NCBI GenBank assembly: GCA_018894105.1
Contig: CM032121.1
Coordinates: 24,521,730-24,585,729 of the forward strand
Direction: 5' to 3'
From: Jacaranda mimosifolia
Lineage: Eukaryota > Streptophyta > Magnoliopsida > Lamiales > Bignoniaceae
Length of the DNA stretch: 64,000 bases
The first letter of the stretch is position 1; every line of letters begins with the position of its first letter. Both the position numbers and the translations under genes were made by a program. This document shows positions 46,361-60,282 of the stretch, piece after piece. The notes under the pieces were generated by a model. The model ran no database searches. It was not told the origin of the DNA and saw only the letters and a program-made list of their open reading frames with translations.

Positions 46361-48107
46361 GTGATGCCAAAATCCTCACCCTATATATAGATATAGTGGG
46401 TGTGAGGATATGTCATTGGTGAAAGTGTGAAAGAATTAGATTCCTTTCCACAATTCCCTCCAAAACTCCTTGCATGCATTGCATTTATGGGTTGAAAGCT
46501 TTGCTCTCTTCTTCTTCTTCCCTACCTCAAATCGGCCTCTACCACCATGATTCTCCTCCCTTATTCCAGCTTAAAGTGAGAAGATTTTGCAAGTTTCAAT
46601 TGGTGTGTGATCATGTCAATAGACGCAAACAAGTTTGTTTGCTACGGTTTGGAGATTCGCTTAGGTAGAGCACCGATTTGGTGAATTTTTCCAGACAGAT
46701 CCAGATAGATTTTTTGATACAAATTTTTTATTGTGTTTCCTACAAGGTGTTGAGAGGTTGCAATATTTTTATAGTGAATTTTGTAGGAGTTTTAACAAGG
46801 ATAAAAATCGCTCCTTAGATATGGCAGATTCTGCATTGGTGAAAGGTTCACCACTATCTCCTTGGATATTAGCATTTCAAGGTAACACTCTATCTAAATT
46901 TGAATTTTAGGCTTGCTTTGATCCTTGTATGCTTGTAAGCACTAGTTTGTTTAAGGTTTTGAAGTTTTATATTTGGATCCTAGCGCCTTACTTGCTTTCA
47001 AGTGGTATCAAAGCCTAAATTATGCTTAGATTTGGATTTTTTGTTGATGATTGATTCATGTGATGGGCTGATCATAATCACCAAATTCTAGATTCACATG
47101 ATGGATTGAAGTGTTTGGCTCCTTGATTGATGAAGTGAAAGCATGCTAATATGTGTTTTAAGTGTTAATTCATATGATTAGTAGTACGTTTTAATTCGTA
47201 GCTTTTAATGTTAAATGTTGATTTAACATTAATTGATGTTATATGTTGATATAGCATGTTGATGAATAGTTAAATAGTCATGGTCATTTTTGGATCCAAT
47301 GTGATTAGAGTTTTGTTGGAGATTTTTGAAGAATACGATTCTTACTTGAACTTGATTTTTGAAGCTTAATTGAGCACTTAAATTTCCAATTTTAAAATGT
47401 GTTTTACATCTGGAAATTGGTCCGTAAGGCATATCTTGTCTAGGCAAAATTTTGGAAATGATACCTTTACTTTCGTGTCTTCTGGTCAAGCCATGGTAAG
47501 GTTCTTCACTTTGTATTGAATTAAACCACATGCCCTATAGTAACATTATTCTCAATTTGAATTGGTATTTTCTCCATCTGCTTCTCACATTTCGTGAATA
47601 CTGAACTTCTAAAGAGCATTATTGATTAAAAATCAAAATTTCTAGAAGCCTATTGGCTAGTGATTGTGAGGCCCCAATTCTAAACTAGAAGGAACACCAA
47701 AGGCCTCTACCGACCCCCCTCCGCCCCAAATTTTTTTTTTCTCGGTTGTGAGACATGTTACAATTTAATATTAAGCCCAAACAATTCGATTAGGGTTCAG
47801 TACACAAACATTTAAGGTCATTTCTTCAAATTACTCTCCAACTGTCACACAACGTTGTGAACCCAACTCACGTACCACTTTAATGGCCGAGCAGCCCAAC
47901 CCTTAGAACGGGATCTGGTGTATCATAAGGGATTTGTCTTTTCTATTGATTCCTACGGATTTGGATCACTCATGATCATCACCGTTCATTTATTATCCAT
48001 TCAACAATTAAATGAACAATAAATAAATCTATAATTAACAATTAATTGCAACAATTGAATGCTAATCAAATTAGCGACGCGAGTTGGCCGCTTTTCTTGA
48101 GGAAGGT
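46361..48107 (+). repeat. Monomer 27, B type, 1,747 bp
   Basis: TATA tract 46382-46395, PBS-like site 47003-47015. In its tail GGAAATGATACC (47461 A) replaces the GGAAATGTTACC of the two earlier copies, and AGAACGGG (47908) replaces AGAGCGGG. The later copies (monomers 30 and 33) keep these bases, giving a polarity to the changes along the array. Confidence 0.96.
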
Positions 48108-49840
48108 GTGATACCAAAATCCTCACCCTATATATAGATATAGTGGCTGTGAGGATATGTCATTGCTGAAAGTGTGAAAGAATTAGATTCCTTTCCACAA
48201 TTCCCTCCAAAACTCCTTGCATTCATGTGCTGAAAGCTTTGCTCTCTTCTTCTTCTACCCTTCCTCAAATCGGCCTCTACCATTATCATTCTCCTCCCTT
48301 ATTCCAGCTTAAAGTGAGAAGATTTTGCAAGTTTCAATTGGTGTGTGATCATGTCAATAGAGGCAAACAAGTTAGTTTGCTACGGTTTGGAGATGCGCTT
48401 AAGCAGAGCACCGATTTGGTGAATTTTTCCAGAGAGATCCAGAAAGCTTTTTTGATCCAAACTTTTTATTGTGTTTCCTACAAGGTGTTGGGAGGTTGCA
48501 ATATTTTTATAGTGAATTTTGTAGGAGTTTTAACAAGGTTAAAAATCGCTCCTTAGATATGGCAGATTCTGGATTGGTCAAAGGTTCACCACTTTTTCCT
48601 TGGATATTAGCATTTCAAGGTAACACTCTATCTAAATTTGGATGTTAGGCATGCTTTGATCCTTGTATTCTTGTAAGCACTAGTTTGTTTTAGGTTTTGA
48701 AGTTTTATATTTGGATCCTAGTGCCTTACTTGCTTTCAAGTGGTATCAAAGCCTAAATTATGCTTAGATTTGGATTTTTTGTTGATGATTGATTCATGTG
48801 ATGGGTTGATCATAATCACCAAATTTTTGATTCACATGATGGATTGGAGTGTTTGGCTCCTTGATTGATGAAGTGAAAGCATGCTAATATGTGTTTTAAG
48901 TGTTAATTCATATGATTAGTAGTACGTTTTAATTCGTAGCTTTTAATGTTAAATGATGATTTAACATTAATTGGTGTTATATGTTGATATAGTATCTTGA
49001 TGAATGGCTCAAATAGTTATGGTCATTTTTGGATCTAATGTGATTAGAGTTTTGTTGGAGATTTTTGAAAAATACGATTCTTACGTGAACTTGATTTTTG
49101 AAGCTTAATTGAGCACTTAAATTTCCAATTTTAAAATGTGTTTTAGATTTGGAAATTGGTCCGTAAGGCATATCTTGTCTAGCTAAAATTTTGGAAATGA
49201 TACTTTCGTGTCTTCTGGTCAAAGCCATGGTAAGGTTCTTCACTTTGTATTGAATTAAACCACATGCCCTATAGTAACATTATTTTCAATTTGAATTGGT
49301 ATTTTCTCCATCTGCTTCTCACATTCTGTGATTACTGAACTTCTAAATAGCATTATTGATTAAAAATGAAATTTCTAGGAGCCTATTGGCTAGTGATTGT
49401 GGGGCCCCAATTCTAAACTAGAAGGAACACCAAAGGCCTCTATCAACCCCCCTCCCCCCAAATTTTTTTTTTTCTCGATTGTGAGACATGTTGCAATTTA
49501 ATAATAAGCCCAAACAATTCGATCAGGGTTCAGTACACAAACATTTAAGGTCATTTCTTCAAATTGCTCTCCAACTGTCTCACAATGTTGTGAACCCAAC
49601 TCACGTACCACTTTAATGGGCAAGCAGCCCAACCCTTAGAATGGGATGTGGTGTATCATAAGGGATTTGTCTTTTCTATTGATTCCTATAGATTTGGATC
49701 ACTCATGATCATCACCGTTCATTTATTATCCATTCAACAATTAAATGAACAATGAACAAATATAGAATTAACAATTAATTCCAACAACTAAATGCCAATC
49801 AAATTAGCAATGCAAGTTGGCCGCCTACCTTGAGGAAGGT
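48108..49840 (+). repeat. Monomer 28, C type, 1,733 bp
   Basis: TATA tract 48129-48142, PBS-like site 48741-48753. By eye identical to monomers 31 and 34 until the trimer series ends. Confidence 0.96.
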
Positions 49841-51581
49841 GTGATGCCAAAATCCGCACCCTATATATAGATATGGTGGGTGTGAGGGTTGGTCATTGCT
49901 GAAAGTGTGAAAGAATTTGATTTCTTTCCACAATTCCCTCCAAAACACCTTGCAAGCATTGCATTCATGTGTTGAAAGCTTTGCTCTCTTCTTCTTCTTC
50001 CCTACCTCAAATCGGCCTCTACCATTATGATTCTCCTCCCTTATTCCAGCTTAAAGTGAGAAGATTTTGCAAGTTTCAATTGGTGTGTGATCATGTCAAT
50101 AGACGCAAACAAGTTTGTTTGCTACGGTTTGGAGATTCGCTTAAGCAGAGCACCGATTTGGTGAATTTTTCCAGAGTGATCCAGAAAGATTTTTTGATCG
50201 AAATTTTTTATTGTGTTTCCTACAAGGTGTTGAGAGGTTGCATCATTTTTATAGTGAATTTTGTAGGAGTTTTAACAAGGTTAAAAATCGCTCCTTAGAT
50301 ATAGCAGATTTTGGATTGGTGAAAGGTTCACAACTTTGTCCTTGGATATTAGCATTTCAAGGTAACACTCTATCTAAATTTGGATTTCCGGCATGCTTTG
50401 ATCCTTGTATGCTTGTAAGCACTAGTTTATTTAAGGTTTTGAAGTTTTATATTTGGATCCTAGTGCCTTACTTGCTTTCAAGTGGTATCAAAGCCTAAAT
50501 TATGCTTAGATTTGGATTTTTTGTTGATGATTGATTCATCTGATGGGTTGATCATAATTACCAAATTCTAGATTCACATGATGGATTGGAGTGTTTGGCT
50601 CCTTGATTGATGAAGTTAAATCATGCTAATATGTGTTTTAAGTGTTAATTCATATGATTAGTAGTACGCTTTAATTCGTAGCTTTTAATGTTAAATGATG
50701 ATTTAACATTAATTGGTGTTATATGTTGATATAGTATCTTGATGAATGGCTCAAATAGTTATGGTCATTTTTGGATCTAATGTGATTAGAGTTTTGTTGG
50801 AGATTTTTGAAAAATACGATTCTTACGTGAACTTGATTTTTGAAGCTTAATTGAGCACTTAAATTTCCAATTTTAAAATGTGTTTTAGATTTGGAAATTG
50901 GTCCGTAAGGCATATCTTGTCTAGCTAAAATTTTGGAAATGATACTTTCGTGTCTTCTGGTCAAGCCATGGTAAGGTTCTTCACTTTGTATTGAATTAAA
51001 CCACATGCCCTATAGTAACATTATTTTCAATTTGAATTGGTATTTTCTCCATCTGCTTCTCACATTCCGTGAATACAGAACTTCTAAATAGCATTATTGA
51101 TCAAAAATCAAAATTTTTAGAAGCCTATTGGCTAGTGATTGTGAGGCCCGAATTCTAAACTAGAAGGAACACCAAAGGCCTCTGCTGACCCCCCTCCCCC
51201 CCAAATTTTTTTTTTCTCGGTTGTCAGACATGTACAATTTAATATTAAGCCCAAACAATTCGATTAGGGTTCAGTACACAAACATTTAAGGTCATTTCTT
51301 CAAATTGCTCTCCAACTGTCTCACAACATTGTGAACCCAACTCACGTACAACTCTAATGGGCGAGCAGCCCAACCGTTAAAACGGGATCTGGTGTATCAT
51401 AAGGGATTTTTCTTTTCTATTGATTCCTACGGATTTGGATCACTCATGATCATCACCGTTCATTTATTATCCCTTCAACAATGAAATGAACAATAAACGA
51501 ATCTATAATTAACAATTAATTGAAACAATTAAATGCTAATCAAATTAGCAACGAGAGTTGGCCGCTTAGCTTTAGGAAGGT
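49841..51581 (+). repeat. Monomer 29, A type, 1,741 bp
   Basis: TATA tract 49862-49874, PBS-like site 50483-50495. It carries GCATCATTTTTATAG near 50240, the base also seen in chimeric monomer 21 but not in monomers 23, 26 or 32. Such a scattered variant fits gene conversion or recurrent mutation. Confidence 0.96.
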
Positions 51582-53328
51582 GTGATGCCAAAATCCTCAC
51601 CCTATATATAGATATAGTGGGTGTGAGGATATGTCATTGGTGAAAGTGTGAAAGAATTAGATTCCTTTCCACAATTCCCTCCAAAACTCCTTGCATGCAT
51701 TGCATTTATGGGTTGAAAGCTTTGCTCTCTTCTTCTTCTTCCCTACCTCAAATCGGCCTCTACCACCATGATTCTCCTCCCTTATTCCAGCTTAAAGTGA
51801 GAAGATTTTGCAAGTTTCAATTGGTGTGTGATCATGTCAATAGACGCAAACAAGTTTGTTTGCTACGGTTTGGAGATTCGCTTAGGTAGAGCACCGATTT
51901 GGTGAATTTTTCCAGACAGATCCAGATAGATTTTTTGATACAAATTTTTTATTGTGTTTCCTACAAGGTGTTGAGAGGTTGCAATATTTTTATAGTGAAT
52001 TTTGTAGGAGTTTTAACAAGGATAAAAATCGCTCCTTAGATATGGCAGATTCTGCATTGGTGAAAGGTTCACCACTATCTCCTTGGATATTAGCATTTCA
52101 AGGTAACACTCTATCTAAATTTGAATTTTAGGCTTGCTTTGATCCTTGTATGCTTGTAAGCACTAGTTTGTTTAAGGTTTTGAAGTTTTATATTTGGATC
52201 CTAGCGCCTTACTTGCTTTCAAGTGGTATCAAAGCCTAAATTATGCTTAGATTTGGATTTTTTGTTGATGATTGATTCATGTGATGGGCTGATCATAATC
52301 ACCAAATTCTAGATTCACATGATGGATTGAAGTGTTTGGCTCCTTGATTGATGAAGTGAAAGCATGCTAATATGTGTTTTAAGTGTTAATTCATATGATT
52401 AGTAGTACGTTTTAATTCGTAGCTTTTAATGTTAAATGTTGATTTAACATTAATTGATGTTATATGTTGATATAGCATGTTGATGAATAGTTAAATAGTC
52501 ATGGTCATTTTTGGATCCAATGTGATTAGAGTTTTGTTGGAGATTTTTGAAGAATACGATTCTTACTTGAACTTGATTTTTGAAGCTTAATTGAGCACTT
52601 AAATTTCCAATTTTAAAATGTGTTTTACATCTGGAAATTGGTCCGTAAGGCATATCTTGTCTAGGCAAAATTTTGGAAATGATACCTTTACTTTCGTGTC
52701 TTCTGGTCAAGCCATGGTAAGGTTCTTCACTTTGTATTGAATTAAACCACATGCCCTATAGTAACATTATTCTCAATTTGAATTGGTATTTTCTCCATCT
52801 GCTTCTCACATTTCGTGAATACTGAACTTCTAAAGAGCATTATTGATTAAAAATCAAAATTTCTAGAAGCCTATTGGCTAGTGATTGTGAGGCCCCAATT
52901 CTAAACTAGAAGGAACACCAAAGGCCTCTACCGACCCCCCTCCGCCCCAAATTTTTTTTTTCTCGGTTGTGAGACATGTTACAATTTAATATTAAGCCCA
53001 AACAATTCGATTAGGGTTCAGTACACAAACATTTAAGGTCATTTCTTCAAATTACTCTCCAACTGTCACACAACGTTGTGAACCCAACTCACGTACCACT
53101 TTAATGGCCGAGCAGCCCAACCCTTAGAACGGGATCTGGTGTATCATAAGGGATTTGTCTTTTCTATTGATTCCTACGGATTTGGATCACTCATGATCAT
53201 CACCGTTCATTTATTATCCATTCAACAATTAAATGAACAATAAATAAATCTATAATTAACAATTAATTGCAACAATTGAATGCTAATCAAATTAGCGACG
53301 CGAGTTGGCCGCTTTTCTTGAGGAAGGT
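51582..53328 (+). repeat. Monomer 30, B type, 1,747 bp
   Basis: TATA tract 51603-51616, PBS-like site 52224-52236. I saw no difference from monomer 27. Confidence 0.96.
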
Positions 53329-55061
53329 GTGATACCAAAATCCTCACCCTATATATAGATATAGTGGCTGTGAGGATATGTCATTGCTGAAAGTGTGAAA
53401 GAATTAGATTCCTTTCCACAATTCCCTCCAAAACTCCTTGCATTCATGTGCTGAAAGCTTTGCTCTCTTCTTCTTCTACCCTTCCTCAAATCGGCCTCTA
53501 CCATTATCATTCTCCTCCCTTATTCCAGCTTAAAGTGAGAAGATTTTGCAAGTTTCAATTGGTGTGTGATCATGTCAATAGAGGCAAACAAGTTAGTTTG
53601 CTACGGTTTGGAGATGCGCTTAAGCAGAGCACCGATTTGGTGAATTTTTCCAGAGAGATCCAGAAAGCTTTTTTGATCCAAACTTTTTATTGTGTTTCCT
53701 ACAAGGTGTTGGGAGGTTGCAATATTTTTATAGTGAATTTTGTAGGAGTTTTAACAAGGTTAAAAATCGCTCCTTAGATATGGCAGATTCTGGATTGGTC
53801 AAAGGTTCACCACTTTTTCCTTGGATATTAGCATTTCAAGGTAACACTCTATCTAAATTTGGATGTTAGGCATGCTTTGATCCTTGTATTCTTGTAAGCA
53901 CTAGTTTGTTTTAGGTTTTGAAGTTTTATATTTGGATCCTAGTGCCTTACTTGCTTTCAAGTGGTATCAAAGCCTAAATTATGCTTAGATTTGGATTTTT
54001 TGTTGATGATTGATTCATGTGATGGGTTGATCATAATCACCAAATTTTTGATTCACATGATGGATTGGAGTGTTTGGCTCCTTGATTGATGAAGTGAAAG
54101 CATGCTAATATGTGTTTTAAGTGTTAATTCATATGATTAGTAGTACGTTTTAATTCGTAGCTTTTAATGTTAAATGATGATTTAACATTAATTGGTGTTA
54201 TATGTTGATATAGTATCTTGATGAATGGCTCAAATAGTTATGGTCATTTTTGGATCTAATGTGATTAGAGTTTTGTTGGAGATTTTTGAAAAATACGATT
54301 CTTACGTGAACTTGATTTTTGAAGCTTAATTGAGCACTTAAATTTCCAATTTTAAAATGTGTTTTAGATTTGGAAATTGGTCCGTAAGGCATATCTTGTC
54401 TAGCTAAAATTTTGGAAATGATACTTTCGTGTCTTCTGGTCAAAGCCATGGTAAGGTTCTTCACTTTGTATTGAATTAAACCACATGCCCTATAGTAACA
54501 TTATTTTCAATTTGAATTGGTATTTTCTCCATCTGCTTCTCACATTCTGTGATTACTGAACTTCTAAATAGCATTATTGATTAAAAATGAAATTTCTAGG
54601 AGCCTATTGGCTAGTGATTGTGGGGCCCCAATTCTAAACTAGAAGGAACACCAAAGGCCTCTATCAACCCCCCTCCCCCCAAATTTTTTTTTTTCTCGAT
54701 TGTGAGACATGTTGCAATTTAATAATAAGCCCAAACAATTCGATCAGGGTTCAGTACACAAACATTTAAGGTCATTTCTTCAAATTGCTCTCCAACTGTC
54801 TCACAATGTTGTGAACCCAACTCACGTACCACTTTAATGGGCAAGCAGCCCAACCCTTAGAATGGGATGTGGTGTATCATAAGGGATTTGTCTTTTCTAT
54901 TGATTCCTATAGATTTGGATCACTCATGATCATCACCGTTCATTTATTATCCATTCAACAATTAAATGAACAATGAACAAATATAGAATTAACAATTAAT
55001 TCCAACAACTAAATGCCAATCAAATTAGCAATGCAAGTTGGCCGCCTACCTTGAGGAAGGT
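53329..55061 (+). repeat. Monomer 31, C type, 1,733 bp
   Basis: TATA tract 53350-53363, PBS-like site 53962-53974. I saw no difference from monomer 28. Confidence 0.96.
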
Positions 55062-56802
55062 GTGATGCCAAAATCCGCACCCTATATATAGATATGGTGG
55101 GTGTGAGGGTTGGTCATTGCTGAAAGTGTGAAAGAATTTGATTTCTTTCCACAATTCCCTCCAAAACACCTTGCAAGCATTGCATTCATGTGTTGAAAGC
55201 TTTGCTCTCTTCTTCTTCTTCCCTACCTCAAATCGGCCTCTACCATTATGATTCTCCTCCCTTATTCCAGCTTAAAGTGAGAAGATTTTGCAAGTTTCAA
55301 TTGGTGTGTGATCATGTCAATAGACGCAAACAAGTTTGTTTGCTACGGTTTGGAGATTCGCTTAAGCAGAGCACCGATTTGGTGAATTTTTCCAGAGTGA
55401 TCCAGAAAGATTTTTTGATCGAAATTTTTTATTGTGTTTCCTACAAGGTGTTGAGAGGTTGCATCGTTTTTATAGTGAATTTTGTAGGAGTTTTAACAAG
55501 GTTAAAAATCGCTCCTTAGATATAGCAGATTTTGGATTGGTGAAAGGTTCACAACTTTGTCCTTGGATATTAGCATTTCAAGGTAACACTCTATCTAAAT
55601 TTGGATTTCCGGCATGCTTTGATCCTTGTATGCTTGTAAGCACTAGTTTATTTAAGGTTTTGAAGTTTTATATTTGGATCCTAGTGCCTTACTTGCTTTC
55701 AAGTGGTATCAAAGCCTAAATTATGCTTAGATTTGGATTTTTTGTTGATGATTGATTCATCTGATGGGTTGATCATAATTACCAAATTCTAGATTCACAT
55801 GATGGATTGGAGTGTTTGGCTCCTTGATTGATGAAGTTAAATCATGCTAATATGTGTTTTAAGTGTTAATTCATATGATTAGTAGTACGCTTTAATTCGT
55901 AGCTTTTAATGTTAAATGATGATTTAACATTAATTGGTGTTATATGTTGATATAGTATCTTGATGAATGGCTCAAATAGTTATGGTCATTTTTGGATCTA
56001 ATGTGATTAGAGTTTTGTTGGAGATTTTTGAAAAATACGATTCTTACGTGAACTTGATTTTTGAAGCTTAATTGAGCACTTAAATTTCCAATTTTAAAAT
56101 GTGTTTTAGATTTGGAAATTGGTCCGTAAGGCATATCTTGTCTAGCTAAAATTTTGGAAATGATACTTTCGTGTCTTCTGGTCAAGCCATGGTAAGGTTC
56201 TTCACTTTGTATTGAATTAAACCACATGCCCTATAGTAACATTATTTTCAATTTGAATTGGTATTTTCTCCATCTGCTTCTCACATTCCGTGAATACAGA
56301 ACTTCTAAATAGCATTATTGATCAAAAATCAAAATTTTTAGAAGCCTATTGGCTAGTGATTGTGAGGCCCGAATTCTAAACTAGAAGGAACACCAAAGGC
56401 CTCTGCTGACCCCCCTCCCCCCCAAATTTTTTTTTTCTCGGTTGTCAGACATGTACAATTTAATATTAAGCCCAAACAATTCGATTAGGGTTCAGTACAC
56501 AAACATTTAAGGTCATTTCTTCAAATTGCTCTCCAACTGTCTCACAACATTGTGAACCCAACTCACGTACAACTCTAATGGGCGAGCAGCCCAACCGTTA
56601 AAACGGGATCTGGTGTATCATAAGGGATTTTTCTTTTCTATTGATTCCTACGGATTTGGATCACTCATGATCATCACCGTTCATTTATTATCCCTTCAAC
56701 AATGAAATGAACAATAAACGAATCTATAATTAACAATTAATTGAAACAATTAAATGCTAATCAAATTAGCAACGAGAGTTGGCCGCTTAGCTTTAGGAAG
56801 GT
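55062..56802 (+). repeat. Monomer 32, A type, 1,741 bp
   Basis: TATA tract 55083-55095, PBS-like site 55704-55716. GCATCGTTTTTATAG near 55461, as in monomers 23 and 26. This is the last A copy. Confidence 0.96.
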
Positions 56803-58549
56803 GTGATGCCAAAATCCTCACCCTATATATAGATATAGTGGGTGTGAGGATATGTCATTGGTGAAAGTGTGAAAGAATTAGATTCCTTTCCACAATTCCC
56901 TCCAAAACTCCTTGCATGCATTGCATTTATGGGTTGAAAGCTTTGCTCTCTTCTTCTTCTTCCCTACCTCAAATCGGCCTCTACCACCATGATTCTCCTC
57001 CCTTATTCCAGCTTAAAGTGAGAAGATTTTGCAAGTTTCAATTGGTGTGTGATCATGTCAATAGACGCAAACAAGTTTGTTTGCTACGGTTTGGAGATTC
57101 GCTTAGGTAGAGCACCGATTTGGTGAATTTTTCCAGACAGATCCAGATAGATTTTTTGATACAAATTTTTTATTGTGTTTCCTACAAGGTGTTGAGAGGT
57201 TGCAATATTTTTATAGTGAATTTTGTAGGAGTTTTAACAAGGATAAAAATCGCTCCTTAGATATGGCAGATTCTGCATTGGTGAAAGGTTCACCACTATC
57301 TCCTTGGATATTAGCATTTCAAGGTAACACTCTATCTAAATTTGAATTTTAGGCTTGCTTTGATCCTTGTATGCTTGTAAGCACTAGTTTGTTTAAGGTT
57401 TTGAAGTTTTATATTTGGATCCTAGCGCCTTACTTGCTTTCAAGTGGTATCAAAGCCTAAATTATGCTTAGATTTGGATTTTTTGTTGATGATTGATTCA
57501 TGTGATGGGCTGATCATAATCACCAAATTCTAGATTCACATGATGGATTGAAGTGTTTGGCTCCTTGATTGATGAAGTGAAAGCATGCTAATATGTGTTT
57601 TAAGTGTTAATTCATATGATTAGTAGTACGTTTTAATTCGTAGCTTTTAATGTTAAATGTTGATTTAACATTAATTGATGTTATATGTTGATATAGCATG
57701 TTGATGAATAGTTAAATAGTCATGGTCATTTTTGGATCCAATGTGATTAGAGTTTTGTTGGAGATTTTTGAAGAATACGATTCTTACTTGAACTTGATTT
57801 TTGAAGCTTAATTGAGCACTTAAATTTCCAATTTTAAAATGTGTTTTACATCTGGAAATTGGTCCGTAAGGCATATCTTGTCTAGGCAAAATTTTGGAAA
57901 TGATACCTTTACTTTCGTGTCTTCTGGTCAAGCCATGGTAAGGTTCTTCACTTTGTATTGAATTAAACCACATGCCCTATAGTAACATTATTCTCAATTT
58001 GAATTGGTATTTTCTCCATCTGCTTCTCACATTTCGTGAATACTGAACTTCTAAAGAGCATTATTGATTAAAAATCAAAATTTCTAGAAGCCTATTGGCT
58101 AGTGATTGTGAGGCCCCAATTCTAAACTAGAAGGAACACCAAAGGCCTCTACCGACCCCCCTCCGCCCCAAATTTTTTTTTTCTCGGTTGTGAGACATGT
58201 TACAATTTAATATTAAGCCCAAACAATTCGATTAGGGTTCAGTACACAAACATTTAAGGTCATTTCTTCAAATTACTCTCCAACTGTCACACAACGTTGT
58301 GAACCCAACTCACGTACCACTTTAATGGCCGAGCAGCCCAACCCTTAGAACGGGATCTGGTGTATCATAAGGGATTTGTCTTTTCTATTGATTCCTACGG
58401 ATTTGGATCACTCATGATCATCACCGTTCATTTATTATCCATTCAACAATTAAATGAACAATAAATAAATCTATAATTAACAATTAATTGCAACAATTGA
58501 ATGCTAATCAAATTAGCGACGCGAGTTGGCCGCTTTTCTTGAGGAAGGT
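56803..58549 (+). repeat. Monomer 33, B type, 1,747 bp
   Basis: TATA tract 56824-56837, PBS-like site 57445-57457. This is the last B copy; I saw no difference from monomers 27 and 30. Confidence 0.96.
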
Positions 58550-60282
58550 GTGATACCAAAATCCTCACCCTATATATAGATATAGTGGCTGTGAGGATAT
58601 GTCATTGCTGAAAGTGTGAAAGAATTAGATTCCTTTCCACAATTCCCTCCAAAACTCCTTGCATTCATGTGCTGAAAGCTTTGCTCTCTTCTTCTTCTAC
58701 CCTTCCTCAAATCGGCCTCTACCATTATCATTCTCCTCCCTTATTCCAGCTTAAAGTGAGAAGATTTTGCAAGTTTCAATTGGTGTGTGATCATGTCAAT
58801 AGAGGCAAACAAGTTAGTTTGCTACGGTTTGGAGATGCGCTTAAGCAGAGCACCGATTTGGTGAATTTTTCCAGAGAGATCCAGAAAGCTTTTTTGATCC
58901 AAACTTTTTATTGTGTTTCCTACAAGGTGTTGGGAGGTTGCAATATTTTTATAGTGAATTTTGTAGGAGTTTTAACAAGGTTAAAAATCGCTCCTTAGAT
59001 ATGGCAGATTCTGGATTGGTCAAAGGTTCACCACTTTTTCCTTGGATATTAGCATTTCAAGGTAACACTCTATCTAAATTTGGATGTTAGGCATGCTTTG
59101 ATCCTTGTATTCTTGTAAGCACTAGTTTGTTTTAGGTTTTGAAGTTTTATATTTGGATCCTAGTGCCTTACTTGCTTTCAAGTGGTATCAAAGCCTAAAT
59201 TATGCTTAGATTTGGATTTTTTGTTGATGATTGATTCATGTGATGGGTTGATCATAATCACCAAATTTTTGATTCACATGATGGATTGGAGTGTTTGGCT
59301 CCTTGATTGATGAAGTGAAAGCATGCTAATATGTGTTTTAAGTGTTAATTCATATGATTAGTAGTACGTTTTAATTCGTAGCTTTTAATGTTAAATGATG
59401 ATTTAACATTAATTGGTGTTATATGTTGATATAGTATCTTGATGAATGGCTCAAATAGTTATGGTCATTTTTGGATCTAATGTGATTAGAGTTTTGTTGG
59501 AGATTTTTGAAAAATACGATTCTTACGTGAACTTGATTTTTGAAGCTTAATTGAGCACTTAAATTTCCAATTTTAAAATGTGTTTTAGATTTGGAAATTG
59601 GTCCGTAAGGCATATCTTGTCTAGCTAAAATTTTGGAAATGATACTTTCGTGTCTTCTGGTCAAAGCCATGGTAAGGTTCTTCACTTTGTATTGAATTAA
59701 ACCACATGCCCTATAGTAACATTATTTTCAATTTGAATTGGTATTTTCTCCATCTGCTTCTCACATTCCGTGAATACAGAACTTCTAAATAGCATTATTG
59801 ATTAAAAATGAAATTTCTAGAAGCCTATTGGCTAGTTATTGTGAGGCCCCAATTCTAAACTAGAAGGAACACCAAAGGCCTCTGCCCACCCCCCTCCCCC
59901 CCAAATTTTTTTTCTCACGGTTGTGAGACATGTTTCAATTTAATATTAAGCCCAAACAATTCGATTAGGGTTCAGTACACAAAGATTTAAGCTCATTTCT
60001 TCAAATTGCTCTCCAACTGTCTCACAACGTTGTGAACCCAACTCACGTACCAGTTTAATGGGCGAGCAGCCCAACCCTTAGAACGGGATCTGGTGTATCA
60101 TAAGGGATTTGTCTTTTCTATTGATTCCTACGGATTTGGATCACTCATGATCATCACCATTCATTTATTATCCATTCAACAATTAAATGAACAATGAAAA
60201 AATCTAGAATTAACAATTAATTCCAACAACTAAATGCTAATCAAATTAGCAATGCAAGTTGGCCGCCTACCTTGAGGAAGGT
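58550..60282 (+). repeat. Monomer 34, C type, trimer exit, 1,733 bp
   Basis: TATA tract 58571-58584, PBS-like site 59183-59195. It follows the trimer pattern exactly until 59768. From 59769 the tail reads CCGTGAATACAGAAC (as at A-to-B junctions) and then GATTAAAAATGAAATTTC, an ordinary right-subfamily tail. The T-rich tract near 59909 ends TTTCTCACGG. Confidence 0.95.

Larger units (their letters stand above)
36618..59768 (+). repeat. Trimeric higher-order repeat, period 5,221 bp
   Basis: Three monomer types, C (1,733 bp), A (1,741 bp) and B (1,747 bp), repeat in fixed order with a total period of 5,221 bp, the same interval at every landmark I checked. The copies are 36618-41838, 41839-47059, 47060-52280, 52281-57501 and a partial one at 57502-59768, about 4.4 in all. 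Reading by eye, I noticed about three or four base differences between successive copies and no indel. The three types differ from one another far more than the copies do. This is the classic signature of recent amplification of a multi-monomer block by unequal exchange or a similar process. Confidence 0.95.

Noticed and set aside
47229..47531. A recurrent minus-strand open frame of 95-100 codons that does start with ATG and shows 6-bp in-frame length changes.
   Set aside because: Left-subfamily copies stop after about 61 codons or are frameshifted, there is no recognisable domain, promoter or leader on that strand, and the repetition follows simply from homogenisation of the repeat.
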